The notes under the pieces: generated by a model
Seen by the model: only the letters and a program-made list of their open reading frames with translations
What the model was told of the DNA's origin: nothing
The model's database searches: none
DNA from: a virus
DNA: 30,695 bases
Direction: 5' to 3' (one strand)
IMG/VR virus record: IMGVR_UViG_3300042317_000848
Span: 1-30,695 of that record
Program-made: the position numbers and the translations under genes
Shown: positions 1 to 7,939 of the stretch, piece by piece
Layout of the letters: every line of letters begins with the position of its first letter
Numbering within the stretch: the stretch's first letter is position 1

Positions 1-127
1 GGCTCGCATCCTTGCGACGGCGGCCGCGGCGGCGGCCCGGGCTCCGACGAGCGTCGACACCTTCACGGCCCGCGGCTCCGCCGCTGCCGACGGAATCGTC
101 TCTGGCGTGTCGTCGATCCAGATGTCG
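1..127. repeat. Left copy of 127-bp direct terminal repeat
   Basis: Bases 1-127 are identical to bases 30569-30695. Both copies lie in the same reading frame of the prohead protease gene, which reads smoothly from position 1 into 30568 and stops at 30551. This shows that the two ends join. A length of 127 matches a common assembler k-mer, so an overlap left by a circular assembly graph is more likely than a true terminal redundancy; the sequence alone cannot decide this. Confidence 0.95.
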
Positions 128-966
128 ACATCGAGGCCGGCGGCCTTCGCGGCGTCCCGCTTCTGGGTCCCGGTCCCGCACATCACCAGGCCGGCAAGGG
201 CCTCAAAGTCGGACGCGAACGCCTCGCGGATCTCGGCGGCGTTCTCGTCGGTGTTCTCGCGGCGGGTGATGCAGACCACCCGCGCGCCGCGGTTGGTGGC
301 GTCTGAAATGAACGACCGCCACAGTCCAGGAGCCGCGGTAAATGTCCGGTCGAAGTCGAGGGCGATCGTCAGGCCGCCGGCGCTGCGATGCTCGACCACG
401 CCGCGGGCCTGCTTCCACGCCTCGAGCGACCGCAGGCCCACCGACGAGCTCGGGTAGGCTGGCCGCGTGACGACGGATACGTCGAAGAGGTTCGCGTCGG
501 TGATCGTGCGGACGGCGTTCCCCTTCTCGTCCTGGGTCCAGTGCTCGCCCTTGTCTGCCACCGTGAAGGCGAATGAGGCTCCGGTCACCAGGCCAGCCCG
601 CACCAGGGCCAGAACGTCCCGGGCCGCCTGGGTGTCGGGGAGGTCCGACATCTCCCATCCGAGGCCGCGGTCTTCCTTGGAAAGCCGGAGCGTGCCGTTT
701 GTGGTCCGAGCCAGGAGGAGCGAGTCGTCGTGGTTGAACAGACCCACGACATCCGGCTTCGGGCGCGGGTCGTTCTTTGAGCGGCTGAGAATCCGGTCGA
801 ACGCCGACGGCGAGAACTGCTCGCGGAAGCCGCCGAGGTCGACGGAGAGCGAGTTCCAAGGCGGGGCGATGCCGCGGAGCTTCGGCGGACTGCCGTCCCG
901 CTCCTCGAGGCCGAGGCCTTCGTCGCCCAGATCGGATACCGCCAGATACCTACGCTCCGGTTCCAT
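1..966 (-). CDS. HK97-type prohead protease fused to a C-terminal HAD phosphatase-like domain (gene crosses the circle junction)
   Basis: Translating the minus strand from ATG at 966 gives 322 codons to position 1; across the junction five more codons (30568-30554) lead to TAA at 30551, for 327 residues. Residues 1-180 look like the HK97 prohead protease (peptidase U35), which cuts scaffold and capsid delta domains during head maturation: GLFNHDDS with His79, GASFAF with Ser131, and the typical end NLFDVSVVTRPAYPSS (160-175). Residues 200-290 carry all four HAD motifs: DFDRT (Asp204, Asp206), CITRR (Thr234), Lys269 and WIDDTP (Asp285, Asp286). HAD enzymes remove phosphate through an aspartyl-phosphate. 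The tail is Ala-rich. The start overlaps the portal gene by 17 bp. The protease call is firm and the HAD fold is likely; substrate and role are unknown. No stop or frameshift separates the two parts. Confidence 0.88.
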   Translation of the reverse strand, partial: MEPERRYLAVSDLGDEGLGLEERDGSPPKLRGIAPPWNSLSVDLGGFREQFSPSAFDRILSRSKNDPRPKPDVVGLFNHDDSLLLARTTNGTLRLSKEDRGLGWEMSDLPDTQAARDVLALVRAGLVTGASFAFTVADKGEHWTQDEKGNAVRTITDANLFDVSVVTRPAYPSSSVGLRSLEAWKQARGVVEHRSAGGLTIALDFDRTFTAAPGLWRSFISDATNRGARVVCITRRENTDENAAEIREAFASDFEALAGLVMCGTGTQKRDAAKAAGLDVDIWIDDTPETIPSAAAEPRAVKVSTLVGARAAAAAAVARMRA

Positions 967-2224
967 TTGCGCCCCCCTGCGATTGATCCTGACCCGATGC
1001 CGCCCGGTCCAACGTCGAGAACCCGAGCTGTAGGAACGTCTGGTCGGCCGCGTCCGTCTCGAGCGGAGGCATATCCTCGAGGGCTCGGATCTCGTTTGGC
1101 GTGATGGCCGAGACCTGGAACAACGCCTGAAACAGGGCGGCCCGGGCGGCGGCGTCACCGCGGAGAAGGCCGCGGTTATCGAGCTTGGCGTATACGTCGT
1201 CGCCATAGGTCGACAGGATCGAGCGGTCGATCGCCTGCTCGAACCGGCGAGCCCAGGGGAGGAGCGTGTAGACCTGGGCCGATAGCCATTCCTGCTCGAC
1301 GCTCGCCCACCGGCCGGCGGCCTCGTGGCCGATCATGCTCGAGGGGATGCCGAAGGCCCGGGCGATCTCGCCCGTGATCGCGTTTCGCAGTTCCATAAAC
1401 TGCGCCTGCTCGACGTTGGCCTCGATGACCTTCGCCTCGACCTTCTTCGGCAGGATCGCCGTCTTCCCGCGGTTGCGGGGGCCGCCGTACATCTCGCGCC
1501 ACTGTTGCCGCAGGCTGGCGACCGCGGCGTCGGGAATCGCCTCCTGGGTCTGGAGCACGACATCGGGGCGGGCAGAGTTTTCCCAGAGGGACGTGGCCGC
1601 TACGTCCAGCTTGCGGGCGAGCGAGATCGCCGTCCCGCACAGCTCGGCCGGCACCATGCCCGTGTAGCCGTTGTCGGACATCCACCGGAAGTGGAGCACC
1701 TCCGACTGCTGAAAGGTCCGCGTGCCGTCGGGACCCCAAAACTGATACTCGATGGTCTGATTCGCCAGGAGCCTGGGCGTCACCCGCGACGGGTGCATCG
1801 GGACGAGGCTCGTCGCGAACCCACGCTCCCCGGGCACGATCCGCGAGTAGGCGTTCCCCCAGAGGGCGCAGTGATGGGCCATCAACTCCGTCCACTCGTA
1901 GGACGACTGCCAGCCGTTAGGGACCTTCGAGAGCGTGCGGTAGACCGGCAGGTCGCGGGCCTCGGCCCGGCGGCCGTCGCCAAGATTCCGCATAACGTGG
2001 ATCGGGCAGCTCGCGATCGACTGGGCGATAAACCGGACGCACGCCAGGATGGCCGTTACCCGCATCGCCGTTTGGGCGCTGATCGCGTCCGGACTCTCGA
2101 CGAAGAACGACGAGTCGACCGCCCGCATCTCGAAGGTGTGCATGGGCCGCTTGCCCGCCCGGCTCCGCGTCGATCGCGTAGATCGTTTGGGTGTAGTCGA
2201 CTTGGCGGAGGGCTTGCGGCTCAT
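950..2224 (-). CDS. HK97-family portal protein
   Basis: A 424-residue protein of the HK97/lambda-like portal family, the dodecameric ring at the capsid vertex through which DNA is pumped and to which the neck attaches. Family-like stretches are the N-terminal AVDSSFFVESPDAISAQTAM, a segment around ALWGNAYSRIV, LRNAITGEIARAFGIPSSMIG, and the C-terminal SAITPNEIRALEDMPPL. The start chosen is ATG at 2224, whose ATG overlaps the terminase stop (ATGA). Longer forms would run into the terminase gene. Met28 is an alternative start, since the first 25 residues are a Ser/Lys/Arg-rich leader. The gene lies in the standard order TerS-TerL-portal-protease. Confidence 0.93.
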   Translation of the reverse strand: MSRKPSAKSTTPKRSTRSTRSRAGKRPMHTFEMRAVDSSFFVESPDAISAQTAMRVTAILACVRFIAQSIASCPIHVMRNLGDGRRAEARDLPVYRTLSKVPNGWQSSYEWTELMAHHCALWGNAYSRIVPGERGFATSLVPMHPSRVTPRLLANQTIEYQFWGPDGTRTFQQSEVLHFRWMSDNGYTGMVPAELCGTAISLARKLDVAATSLWENSARPDVVLQTQEAIPDAAVASLRQQWREMYGGPRNRGKTAILPKKVEAKVIEANVEQAQFMELRNAITGEIARAFGIPSSMIGHEAAGRWASVEQEWLSAQVYTLLPWARRFEQAIDRSILSTYGDDVYAKLDNRGLLRGDAAARAALFQALFQVSAITPNEIRALEDMPPLETDAADQTFLQLGFSTLDRAASGQDQSQGGANGTGA

Positions 2225-3858
2225 AGAGAGATAATGTTCCAGTCTTGCTCGGCGGGATCGTCGGACGTGATCGCCAGGGCGACGGCGTTCACTAGGGCGG
2301 ATATGCCGTCGATCTTCTCCGCGCTCTTTGCTTTGTCCGGCTTCACGGCCCCGGTCGGGTCCGTGTAGAGGCAGACGTTGTTTGCGTTCCACGCCGCGAT
2401 CGGATTCGCCGGGCTCCCCGTCCGAAGCCGGCCCTCGAGCACCAGGGCCTCGAGAAGCTTGCAGGGAGCGTTTAGCGTCGCCGTTCGCTGTGTGATGGAT
2501 ACCACTTCAATATCGGCACGCTGAAGTAGCGTTGCGGCTGCGCCGGCCTGCCACGGGTCCACTCCGAGACGCTGGATTCGGTGGGCCTCGGCGTATTCGA
2601 TGATGTCACGGGCCACCTTCTCGTGATCGAGGCGAGCCCCCTCGGTCACCGTCAGCCAGCCTTCCCGTATCCAAGTGGCATACGGAATCCGGTCCCGCTT
2701 CTCCCGGTCGGCGACCGTGCCCTCCGGCACCCAATACTTCCACTCGGCAAAGTAGGAGCCGTCCTTCTCGCGGTAGAGGAAGCAGGCGCTCGTCATGTCG
2801 AGGTTGCTCGCCAGGTCGAGGCCGACGACGCACGTCCGGCCGTCGAGCGGCTCGAGCGGCGGCTTCGCCGTCGCGGCCCAGGCGTCGGCGGATCGAAACC
2901 ATCGGTTGTCGCTGGCCGTGTCCCAGACGTTGAGCGAGTAGCGGAGAAACTTCGACATCTTCCGTGGGTCCGTCGTCGCGTCCTGGTAATCGGCCGCGAA
3001 CTCGTCCTCCGGGAAGGCGATGCCGAGCGACGGATTGGCCTTCCGCCAGACCGCCGGGTCCGAGAAGTCGTCGGTCTCGTCGGCCGCGTAGATCAGGCCG
3101 TAGAAGGTAGGGTTGGAGGCGGGGTCGGCCATCACGAGCTGGCAGTCTTTCCACCACTGCCAGCCGATGCCGTTCCGGTTGTCGCCCGCTGTGGAGATCG
3201 AGATCACGAGGCCGTTAGTCGTGCCTCGCGTCGCGTACATGAGGGCCTGCACCAGGTCGGGCGACTTGAAGGAGTGGATCTCGTCCAGGATGACCGAGCC
3301 GTTGAGGCCTTCATTCCGCCAGGAGTCGGACGAGAGACAGCGGATCTCCTTCCCCGTCTGCTTGTTGCGGATCACGCTCCTCGAGTCGACGACATCGAGC
3401 AGGGCCGACAACTTCGGCGAGGCCTCCACGCTCTGCCGCACCATCCGGTACATGGTGCGAGCCTGGAGGCGATCGTTGGCCGCGAGGAACACGTCCTGGG
3501 CCGGGGCGTGGCAGGTGATGATGAACTGCGCGAGCTGCGACATCAGGCTCGATTTTCTGTTCTTCTTCGGGACGAAGATCCCGGCCCGGCGGTAGCGGAG
3601 GCGGCCGTCGGGACGACGCCACCCGAACAGCGGACGGATGACGCTGTCCCGCTGCCAGGGAATCAGCTTGATTCGTTTTGGCGGCCCGCCGCCCTCGTCG
3701 GGATGACGGCACAGCGTCTCAATGAACTCGCACGGAGCCTCGGCGGCCGCGGCGTCCCACTGATACCCGGCGACGTGCTCCGGTCGCCGCTGCGGATCAG
3801 ATGCCGCGGACCGAGAGCTTTTTGAGGAGCGCGGATTCTTCGTCTTCTTCGCTGGCAT
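2221..3858 (-). CDS. terL: Terminase large subunit
   Basis: A 545-residue packaging ATPase and headful or cos nuclease that translocates DNA into the prohead. The ATPase half shows a modified Walker A, VPKKNRKSS (96-104), a Walker B VILDE (189-193) and a coupling motif ISTAG (221-225). The nuclease half has GLDLAS (Asp348) and a C-terminal KIDGISALVNAV. This set matches the HK97/YmfN-like Terminase_1 family, and the length is normal. The start ATG at 3858 has AGGAG about 7 bases upstream and overlaps terS by 62 bp; upstream in-frame codons look like shadow sequence. The end overlaps the portal start as ATGA. Confidence 0.95.
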   Translation of the reverse strand: MPAKKTKNPRSSKSSRSAASDPQRRPEHVAGYQWDAAAAEAPCEFIETLCRHPDEGGGPPKRIKLIPWQRDSVIRPLFGWRRPDGRLRYRRAGIFVPKKNRKSSLMSQLAQFIITCHAPAQDVFLAANDRLQARTMYRMVRQSVEASPKLSALLDVVDSRSVIRNKQTGKEIRCLSSDSWRNEGLNGSVILDEIHSFKSPDLVQALMYATRGTTNGLVISISTAGDNRNGIGWQWWKDCQLVMADPASNPTFYGLIYAADETDDFSDPAVWRKANPSLGIAFPEDEFAADYQDATTDPRKMSKFLRYSLNVWDTASDNRWFRSADAWAATAKPPLEPLDGRTCVVGLDLASNLDMTSACFLYREKDGSYFAEWKYWVPEGTVADREKRDRIPYATWIREGWLTVTEGARLDHEKVARDIIEYAEAHRIQRLGVDPWQAGAAATLLQRADIEVVSITQRTATLNAPCKLLEALVLEGRLRTGSPANPIAAWNANNVCLYTDPTGAVKPDKAKSAEKIDGISALVNAVALAITSDDPAEQDWNIISL

Positions 3859-4276
3859 CGGTCGGCTCCTGTGGGAGGCGGGCCTCGCTCGCGGCCGTAA
3901 GGCCGAAGTCGCGGGCCAGGGCGACGAAGTCGCGGCGGGCATCGCGGAGCAGCTTGGCGACCGGGCTCGCGGCCTGGCCCTTGTCGGTCGCGGTTATGAA
4001 TCCCTCGGCGGCCACCTGCTCGGTAAGCTGGAGAATGTCCGCAAACAAGTGGCAGAGGATGACGAACGACTCGGCCTGTTCCTGGCGGAGGCGGCCGGCT
4101 TCGGCCAGGCCCGGCGCGTGGCGGTTCCAGAACGAGACGGCGTGCGGCCGATCGGCCAGCGACGCCGGGGCCTCGAGCTCGCCGACTGGAGGCGGCGGCG
4201 TCTTACGGTACATCGTGTTCCGACCGCGCTTCGTTTCGCTGCTGTCGGGCTTCGGTAGCGGACCTCTGCGACCCAT
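3797..4276 (-). CDS. terS: Terminase small subunit, P27 family
   Basis: A 159-residue protein that recognises the packaging site and hands DNA to TerL. It opens with GRRGPLPKP, the usual N-terminus of P27-family small terminases, followed by a helical core (residues about 45-130: SFWNRHAPGLAEAGRL, then QAESFVILCHLFADILQLTE, then LLRDARRDFVALARDFGLT) and a short acidic end. ATG at 4276 with GGGAGG six bases upstream is preferred over an adjacent in-frame TTG at 4279. The 3' end overlaps terL. The 162 bp upstream are noncoding and could contain the packaging site. Confidence 0.88.
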   Translation of the reverse strand: MGRRGPLPKPDSSETKRGRNTMYRKTPPPPVGELEAPASLADRPHAVSFWNRHAPGLAEAGRLRQEQAESFVILCHLFADILQLTEQVAAEGFITATDKGQAASPVAKLLRDARRDFVALARDFGLTAASEARLPQEPTDASEEDEESALLKKLSVRGI

Positions 4277-4279
4277 CAA

Positions 4280-4438
4280 AGACCTCCCAAAAACTCAAAA
4301 CTCCCCGTTAATTCGCGACGAGGGGGCTCGGCATCTTCCGTCGAGCGTCGCTGTTTTTTGGAAGGGCACCTGCCAAAGTGGCAAACATCCTTCCGGCCGA
4401 CTTGCGGTGTGCGACCAAATGGAGCGCGGCCGTCAGTC
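4280..4438. promoter_or_regulatory. Noncoding leader upstream of terS; candidate cos/pac region with palindrome
   Basis: This is a 159-bp gap between the HNH gene and terS, with no convincing ORF. It holds an inverted repeat TGCCA-AAG-TGGCA at 4371-4383 and, in the minus sense, two T-rich stretches just before the terS ribosome binding site (GGGAGG). Packaging sites often lie next to terS, so a cos or pac role is an inference from position only. Confidence 0.35.
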
Positions 4439-4726
4439 TCAATCCATGCCCCTCGCCCGCTGTTCTCGCCTGCTTTTGATGCCGTGGCAGTGCAGGCAAA
4501 GCGTCTGGAGGTTCGCCATGTCGTCGCTGCCGCCATCCTCCAGGGCGATGACGTGGTCGATCTGCGCCCGCTCGACGCAAACGATGCCGCAGGCCTGGCA
4601 GCGGTAGGAGTCGCGGACGAGTACGGCCTTCCTGCGGATGGCCCATTCGCCGGAGTTGTAGTGGTCCGCGTGAATGGATCGCCGCCGCGGCCTGGGCGGT
4701 TTCCACGAGCGTATAGGGGCTGGCAT
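4439..4726 (-). CDS. HNH endonuclease next to terminase
   Basis: A 95-residue single-domain HNH nuclease. Visible motifs: CQAC (Cys43, Cys46), QIDHVIALEDGG (His58), NLQTLCLHCHGIKS (Asn72, Cys77, Cys80, His81). The four Cys form the zinc site, and the His/Asn form the beta-beta-alpha-metal catalytic core. Small HNH proteins beside terminase genes are known in HK97- and phi12-like phages, where they help terminase cleave or package DNA. Its position two genes ahead of terL supports that role here rather than homing. The ribosome binding site is weak. Confidence 0.9.
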   Translation of the reverse strand: MPAPIRSWKPPRPRRRSIHADHYNSGEWAIRRKAVLVRDSYRCQACGIVCVERAQIDHVIALEDGGSDDMANLQTLCLHCHGIKSRREQRARGMD

Positions 4727-4820
4727 CCCGTTAGGCTAGGAGGCGGCTGGCGGGGCGGCGAAGTTGCGGTCTCTCGCCGCTATAGCGCACCGGGCCAGAC
4801 GCTATGTTCGCTCAAGAGCG

Positions 4821-5114
4821 TCACTCGGCCGAAGGTTCGCCAGACTGCCCACGACTCAGCAGATGTTCGACAGCCGTCTTGGCGTTGTGAATGATCATGT
4901 CACCGGCCAGCGGCTCCATCATCACTTCGTCTCTAATCTGAATCCGAGATGCAACCTTTCGGCCGTCAGGCAGTCTGGTTGTGAGTTCAAACGTGGCTTC
5001 GCCTTCTCGCGGCTGCCAGTTGCCTTCCTCGTCGTAGTGACCGGCAGCCACAATCACGATCCTGCGGCCGGGGTGCTGATGCAACCACTCAACTACTGAT
5101 TGCCATGCGTGCAT
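4821..5114 (-). CDS. Hypothetical protein (97 aa)
   Basis: I do not recognise the family. The 97 residues begin with an amphipathic helix (AWQSVVEWLHQHP), then a beta-rich stretch (RRIVIVAAGHYDEEGNW; ATFELTTRLPDGRKVASRIQ), and end with a helix. There is no signal peptide or membrane segment. A purine-rich AGAGAGG lies ahead of ATG 5114. It sits alone between the tail-fibre block and the packaging genes, with about 100-bp gaps on both sides, and could be an accessory gene (moron). Coding bias looks real, but expression is not proven. Confidence 0.6.
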   Translation of the reverse strand: MHAWQSVVEWLHQHPGRRIVIVAAGHYDEEGNWQPREGEATFELTTRLPDGRKVASRIQIRDEVMMEPLAGDMIIHNAKTAVEHLLSRGQSGEPSAE

Positions 5115-5215
5115 GTGGCCCTCTCTGCGTCCTGTAACGTCGGGGCGTCATTCTACCCGAGCGGCAACCGGGCGCAATCGGCTTTCCGTGCCGTCTTCTG
5201 GTGCAAGAGCGCACT

Positions 5216-5452
5216 TCAGCCGACGACCACGCCAGCCCACTCGCTAGCCGTCTCCGATAGAAGCCGCTTGGCCCGCTGGACGGAGGCGTGCATATCGACC
5301 CACCAGCCCTCAATGGAATCCTTTTCGTCTTGGCTGCGGCCCTTGCCGGGAAGGCCCGATTCCAGCACTTGCTCCAGCCGGTCGGAGGCATCCCGCAGAG
5401 CGGCCCGCAGGGTGCAAATCTCTTCCGCCATTTTCGCTTCGTTGTTAGTCAT
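5216..5452 (-). CDS. Hypothetical coiled-coil-like protein (78 aa)
   Basis: A mainly helical, charged protein: residues 1-40 contain a heptad-like pattern (MAEEICTLRAALRDASDRLEQ), followed by GWWVDMHASVQRAKRLLSE. No known domain is recognised. The start chosen is ATG at 5452 (MTNNEAK), because an upstream in-frame ATG at 5494 would extend the protein across a putative -10 box. It is the first gene after the large hairpin at 5555-5603 and probably begins the transcription unit that leads into the packaging genes. Confidence 0.6.
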   Translation of the reverse strand: MTNNEAKMAEEICTLRAALRDASDRLEQVLESGLPGKGRSQDEKDSIEGWWVDMHASVQRAKRLLSETASEWAGVVVG

Positions 5453-5493
5453 CGCATCGCCCTTTCGTGTGTGAGTAGAGAACCCACTCCACA

Positions 5494-5521
5494 ACTGTAG
5501 CGAGCGCCTTCAGATCGTAAA
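5494..5521 (-). promoter_or_regulatory. Possible sigma70-type promoter for the late operon
   Basis: On the minus strand TTTACG (5521-5516) and TACAGT (5499-5494) are 16 bases apart, each matching four of six positions of the TTGACA/TATAAT consensus. Transcription would start near 5487, upstream of the coding start at 5452 and downstream of a strong hairpin. The match is modest. Confidence 0.3.
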
Positions 5522-5554
5522 CCAAAAAAAGTTACGTCTGTATCTAAGGTGAAG

Positions 5555-5603
5555 AGCGCACCGACCGGCTCGCCGGGTTCCCCAGTCCGCCGGAAGGTGC
5601 GCT
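5555..5603 (-). terminator. Strong nested hairpin ending the tail-fibre block
   Basis: A perfect 8-bp outer stem pairs 5555-5562 (AGCGCACC) with 5596-5603 (GGTGCGCT). Inside it CCGGC (5565-5569) pairs with GCCGG (5589-5593), separated by a 2x2 purine internal loop (GA/AA). In the minus sense it follows the tail-assembly gene by about 20 bases. A run of seven T (5530-5524) comes 25 bases after the stem, too far for a textbook intrinsic terminator. It may be a terminator, an antiterminator target or an mRNA-processing site. Confidence 0.45.
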
Positions 5604-5623
5604 AGGTTGTGGGAAGACCGCAC

Positions 5624-5947
5624 CTACGGCGCGACGGGCCACGGGATCGGCCCTTCGCCGCTATAGACGCTCGGCAGGTCGCGGAGCGCCTGTCGGTAGG
5701 CGGCCCACGCCTGGCGATCTACCGGCGCGTCGGCCACCTGCGTCCAATCGCTCGCGGCAAGCCGCTCGTTGCGCTCGCGGCGAACGTCCGCGAGATCGTG
5801 CCGCTCCGGCTCCATCTGCCAGCCTGCGGGCAGATGATCGTCGGGGATGGCCGTGCAGCCGTCGGGTGGCGTCCAGCATTCGGGAACGTCCGCGCGAACG
5901 AACGTGACGACGCGGCCGGCAGCGTTGAGGATTGCGAGAGCGTTCAT
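5624..5947 (-). CDS. Putative tail fibre assembly chaperone
   Basis: A 107-residue protein directly after the fibre gene (1-bp gap). The C-terminal half ADVRRERNERLAASDWTQ, followed by DAPVDRQAWAAYRQALRDLP (residues 52-91), matches the helical signature seen in phage tail-fibre assembly and gp31/XkdW-like chaperones, in which an RN-x-x-L-x-x-x-DWTQ motif precedes an AWAAYRQALRDLP motif. Such proteins help fold or trimerise the adjacent fibre and are often not in the virion. The N-terminus is a small beta domain. ATG at 5947 follows the fibre stop at once, indicating coupled translation. Confidence 0.75.
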   Translation of the reverse strand: MNALAILNAAGRVVTFVRADVPECWTPPDGCTAIPDDHLPAGWQMEPERHDLADVRRERNERLAASDWTQVADAPVDRQAWAAYRQALRDLPSVYSGEGPIPWPVAP

Positions 5948-5948
5948 T

Positions 5949-7589
5949 TCACCACACCGTGATCCTGACGTATCCATCGCCGCCGTTGCCGCCTGCGCCG
6001 GAATTGAAGCCGTTCGCGGAAGCGCCGCCACCAGAGCCGCCGAATCCGTAGGTGCGGCCGTCTGGCCCGGTGCCGCCGGCCGCAGTTGTCGAAGCGGCAG
6101 CGCCGGAAGTAGTTGAACCAGGCCCATAGTAGAAACCGCCACCGCCAGACCCCGCCGCCTGACCACCGGAATATGCTACATCTGACGCGCTAATTCCGCC
6201 GCCGCCACCGCCAGAGCGCGGCGATATGCCAAAACTACCTACAGATACCCCGGCGTTTGCAGTGATTGAAGAACTGCCGCCGCCACCGCCTTGGTACGTT
6301 CTGTTGGAGTTGCCGGACGCGGTGGCACCTGTTCCGCTTGTTGTGCTCCCACCGCCGCCACCGCCGCCGCTGATTCCAAGCGCAACATTTCCCGAAAAGC
6401 CAGACATGGTTATTTGGGTATTGGAACCGTCAGAGCCAGCGTTTCCATTTGTGTTATCCGCAGTAACAGCAGCGCCGCCCGCGCCGCCAGCGCCGACCGC
6501 AATGTTGAGCGCTCCCGTAAGCAAAGACCGCGGGATCGTCGTGTGCGTGACGTTCGCACCAGCGCCGCCGCCGCCGCCGAACCGCGCCGAGCCAGCCGCG
6601 CCGCGCCGCCCACTCCCGCCGCCACCGCCACCGCCTATCACGAGAAACTCAACCATCGTGCAGTTGGATGGCGGTGTCCAGCTGTACGATCCACCGCTTC
6701 CAGTTGCGTCCGCTGGTGCTGACGTTCGCGTAAACTCGTACACGGTGCCAGGCAGAACGCCGCCAGTCTTGCCGTTGACGCTGGTCACCGCAGGCGCGAA
6801 AGTCGAATCGCCGCGCAGGTAGGTCGTCGCGTCCGCCGTGCCGCTGCCGAGCCTGGCCGTGGCGATTGTGCCGCTGGTGATGTCTAGTGCGCTATGCTCA
6901 TGAGAGAGCGGCGTTCGAGCGTCCGACAGCCTGGCGTCGTTGCCTTCGCAGGCCGTGCCGCTGGTCGTGCCGTAGCTCACAACAAGGGAGCCGCTCGAGG
7001 TCGCCAGGCCAGAGCCGATCGACAGGCCGACCGTCTGTGAGGCGTAGGTGATCGGAGCCGTGGCGGAGACGACGCCGGGGTCCCCCTGCGGTCCCTGCGG
7101 CCCAGTCGCGCCCGTGGCCCCGGTGGCACCCGTCAGGCCTTGCGGGCCTTGCGGCCCGGTGTCGCCCGTGTCGCCTTTTGGTCCCTGCGGACCCGTTGGC
7201 CCTGTCGAGCCGGCTGGCCCCTGCGGCCCAGTGCTGCCAGTGTCGCCCTTCGCCCCTTGCGGCCCGGTCGCACCCGTCGCGCCCGCCGGGCCTTGTGGTC
7301 CGGTGTCTCCGGTGTCGCCCTTTGGTCCCTGCGGACCCGTGGCCCCTGTTGCACCCGCTGGGCCTGTCGCCCCGGTCGCGCCCGTCGCACCCGTCGGTCC
7401 GGGATCGCCTTGCGGCCCCTGCGGGCCTGCCGGCCCTTGCGGACCAGTAGCACCCGCCGGGCCTTGCGGCCCCTGCGGTCCTGCTACGCCGCTCGGCCCG
7501 ATGCCACCCGAGACCGTCGCCGAGATGTCGTCGCCGCTGACGGAGACGCTGATCTGCTCCTCGGTGACGTTGGCGTTGATGGGGCTCAT
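5949..7589 (-). CDS. Collagen-like tail fibre with glycine-rich tip
   Basis: A 546-residue fibre. Residues 1-30 form a short head. Residues about 31-174 are roughly 48 uninterrupted Gly-X-Y triplets ([18 protein letters not shown] types), a collagen-like triple-helix shaft. Then comes a fibre motif [20 protein letters not shown] and a knob from about residue 320 with long Gly runs ([23 protein letters not shown]), ending [12 protein letters not shown]. Glycine-rich tips are known in receptor-binding adhesins of T4- and T2-like phages; that this one binds the receptor is inference. ATG overlaps the previous stop (ATGA). GC content of the tip region falls clearly below that of the shaft. Confidence 0.88.
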   Translation of the reverse strand: MSPINANVTEEQISVSVSGDDISATVSGGIGPSGVAGPQGPQGPAGATGPQGPAGPQGPQGDPGPTGATGATGATGPAGATGATGPQGPKGDTGDTGPQGPAGATGATGPQGAKGDTGSTGPQGPAGSTGPTGPQGPKGDTGDTGPQGPQGLTGATGATGATGPQGPQGDPGVVSATAPITYASQTVGLSIGSGLATSSGSLVVSYGTTSGTACEGNDARLSDARTPLSHEHSALDITSGTIATARLGSGTADATTYLRGDSTFAPAVTSVNGKTGGVLPGTVYEFTRTSAPADATGSGGSYSWTPPSNCTMVEFLVIGGGGGGGSGRRGAAGSARFGGGGGAGANVTHTTIPRSLLTGALNIAVGAGGAGGAAVTADNTNGNAGSDGSNTQITMSGFSGNVALGISGGGGGGGSTTSGTGATASGNSNRTYQGGGGGSSSITANAGVSVGSFGISPRSGGGGGGISASDVAYSGGQAAGSGGGGFYYGPGSTTSGAAASTTAAGGTGPDGRTYGFGGSGGGASANGFNSGAGGNGGDGYVRITVW

Positions 7590-7903
7590 GCTTTCACCTC
7601 GACGAAGCCCTCGAGGTAGGTCCGCGTCAGAGCGCCGGCCGTGCCGACGAGCTGCCAGCGGTATGTGCCGGGCGTCAGGCTGGCCGTCTGCGAGTCGGTA
7701 AGGCCGATATTCACCTTGCCGGCCGCGGCGTCCGTCACCGTGACCACGAACTCCGCCACCTCGTCGCCAGTAACGGCGCTCGTGATCGGGGCCGACATCG
7801 AAAAGCCGGTCAGAGCGACCGAGAAGTCGATGAGGGCCGAGAAGTCGTCGGAGGCACGGAACGCGACGTTCAGGCGGCCCGGGAGCTGGTCATAGGAAGG
7901 CAT
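7586..7903 (-). CDS. Probable baseplate or fibre-attachment protein with Ig-like fold
   Basis: A 105-residue beta-rich protein: [20 protein letters not shown], then [20 protein letters not shown] and [20 protein letters not shown], then a final GFVEVKA strand. This layout resembles the small N-terminal domains of BppU-type upper baseplate proteins, which link fibres to the tail, often encoded just before a collagen-like fibre. No catalytic motif is visible. It overlaps the fibre gene as ATGA, so the two are probably made together. The family call is from memory of the pattern and is moderate. Confidence 0.6.
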   Translation of the reverse strand: MPSYDQLPGRLNVAFRASDDFSALIDFSVALTGFSMSAPITSAVTGDEVAEFVVTVTDAAAGKVNIGLTDSQTASLTPGTYRWQLVGTAGALTRTYLEGFVEVKA

Positions 7904-7939
7904 AGGTCACCTGGTAGGCGTCGCGGGCACGAGGAAACG

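Noticed and set aside
1-127. Genuine direct terminal repeat of a linear virion DNA
   Set aside because: Not excluded, but the repeat lies inside a structural gene and its length equals a common assembly k-mer, so circular overlap is the simpler reading.
203-859. 218-codon minus-strand ORF
   Set aside because: It is out of frame with the protease-HAD protein, which has motifs in every part of this interval. This one has only Arg/Gly/Pro/His-rich sequence.
7048-7701. Plus-strand ORF rich in GPCGPV repeats
   Set aside because: It is the mirror of the collagen-like repeat on minus; Gly-Pro-rich DNA gives open frames on both strands.
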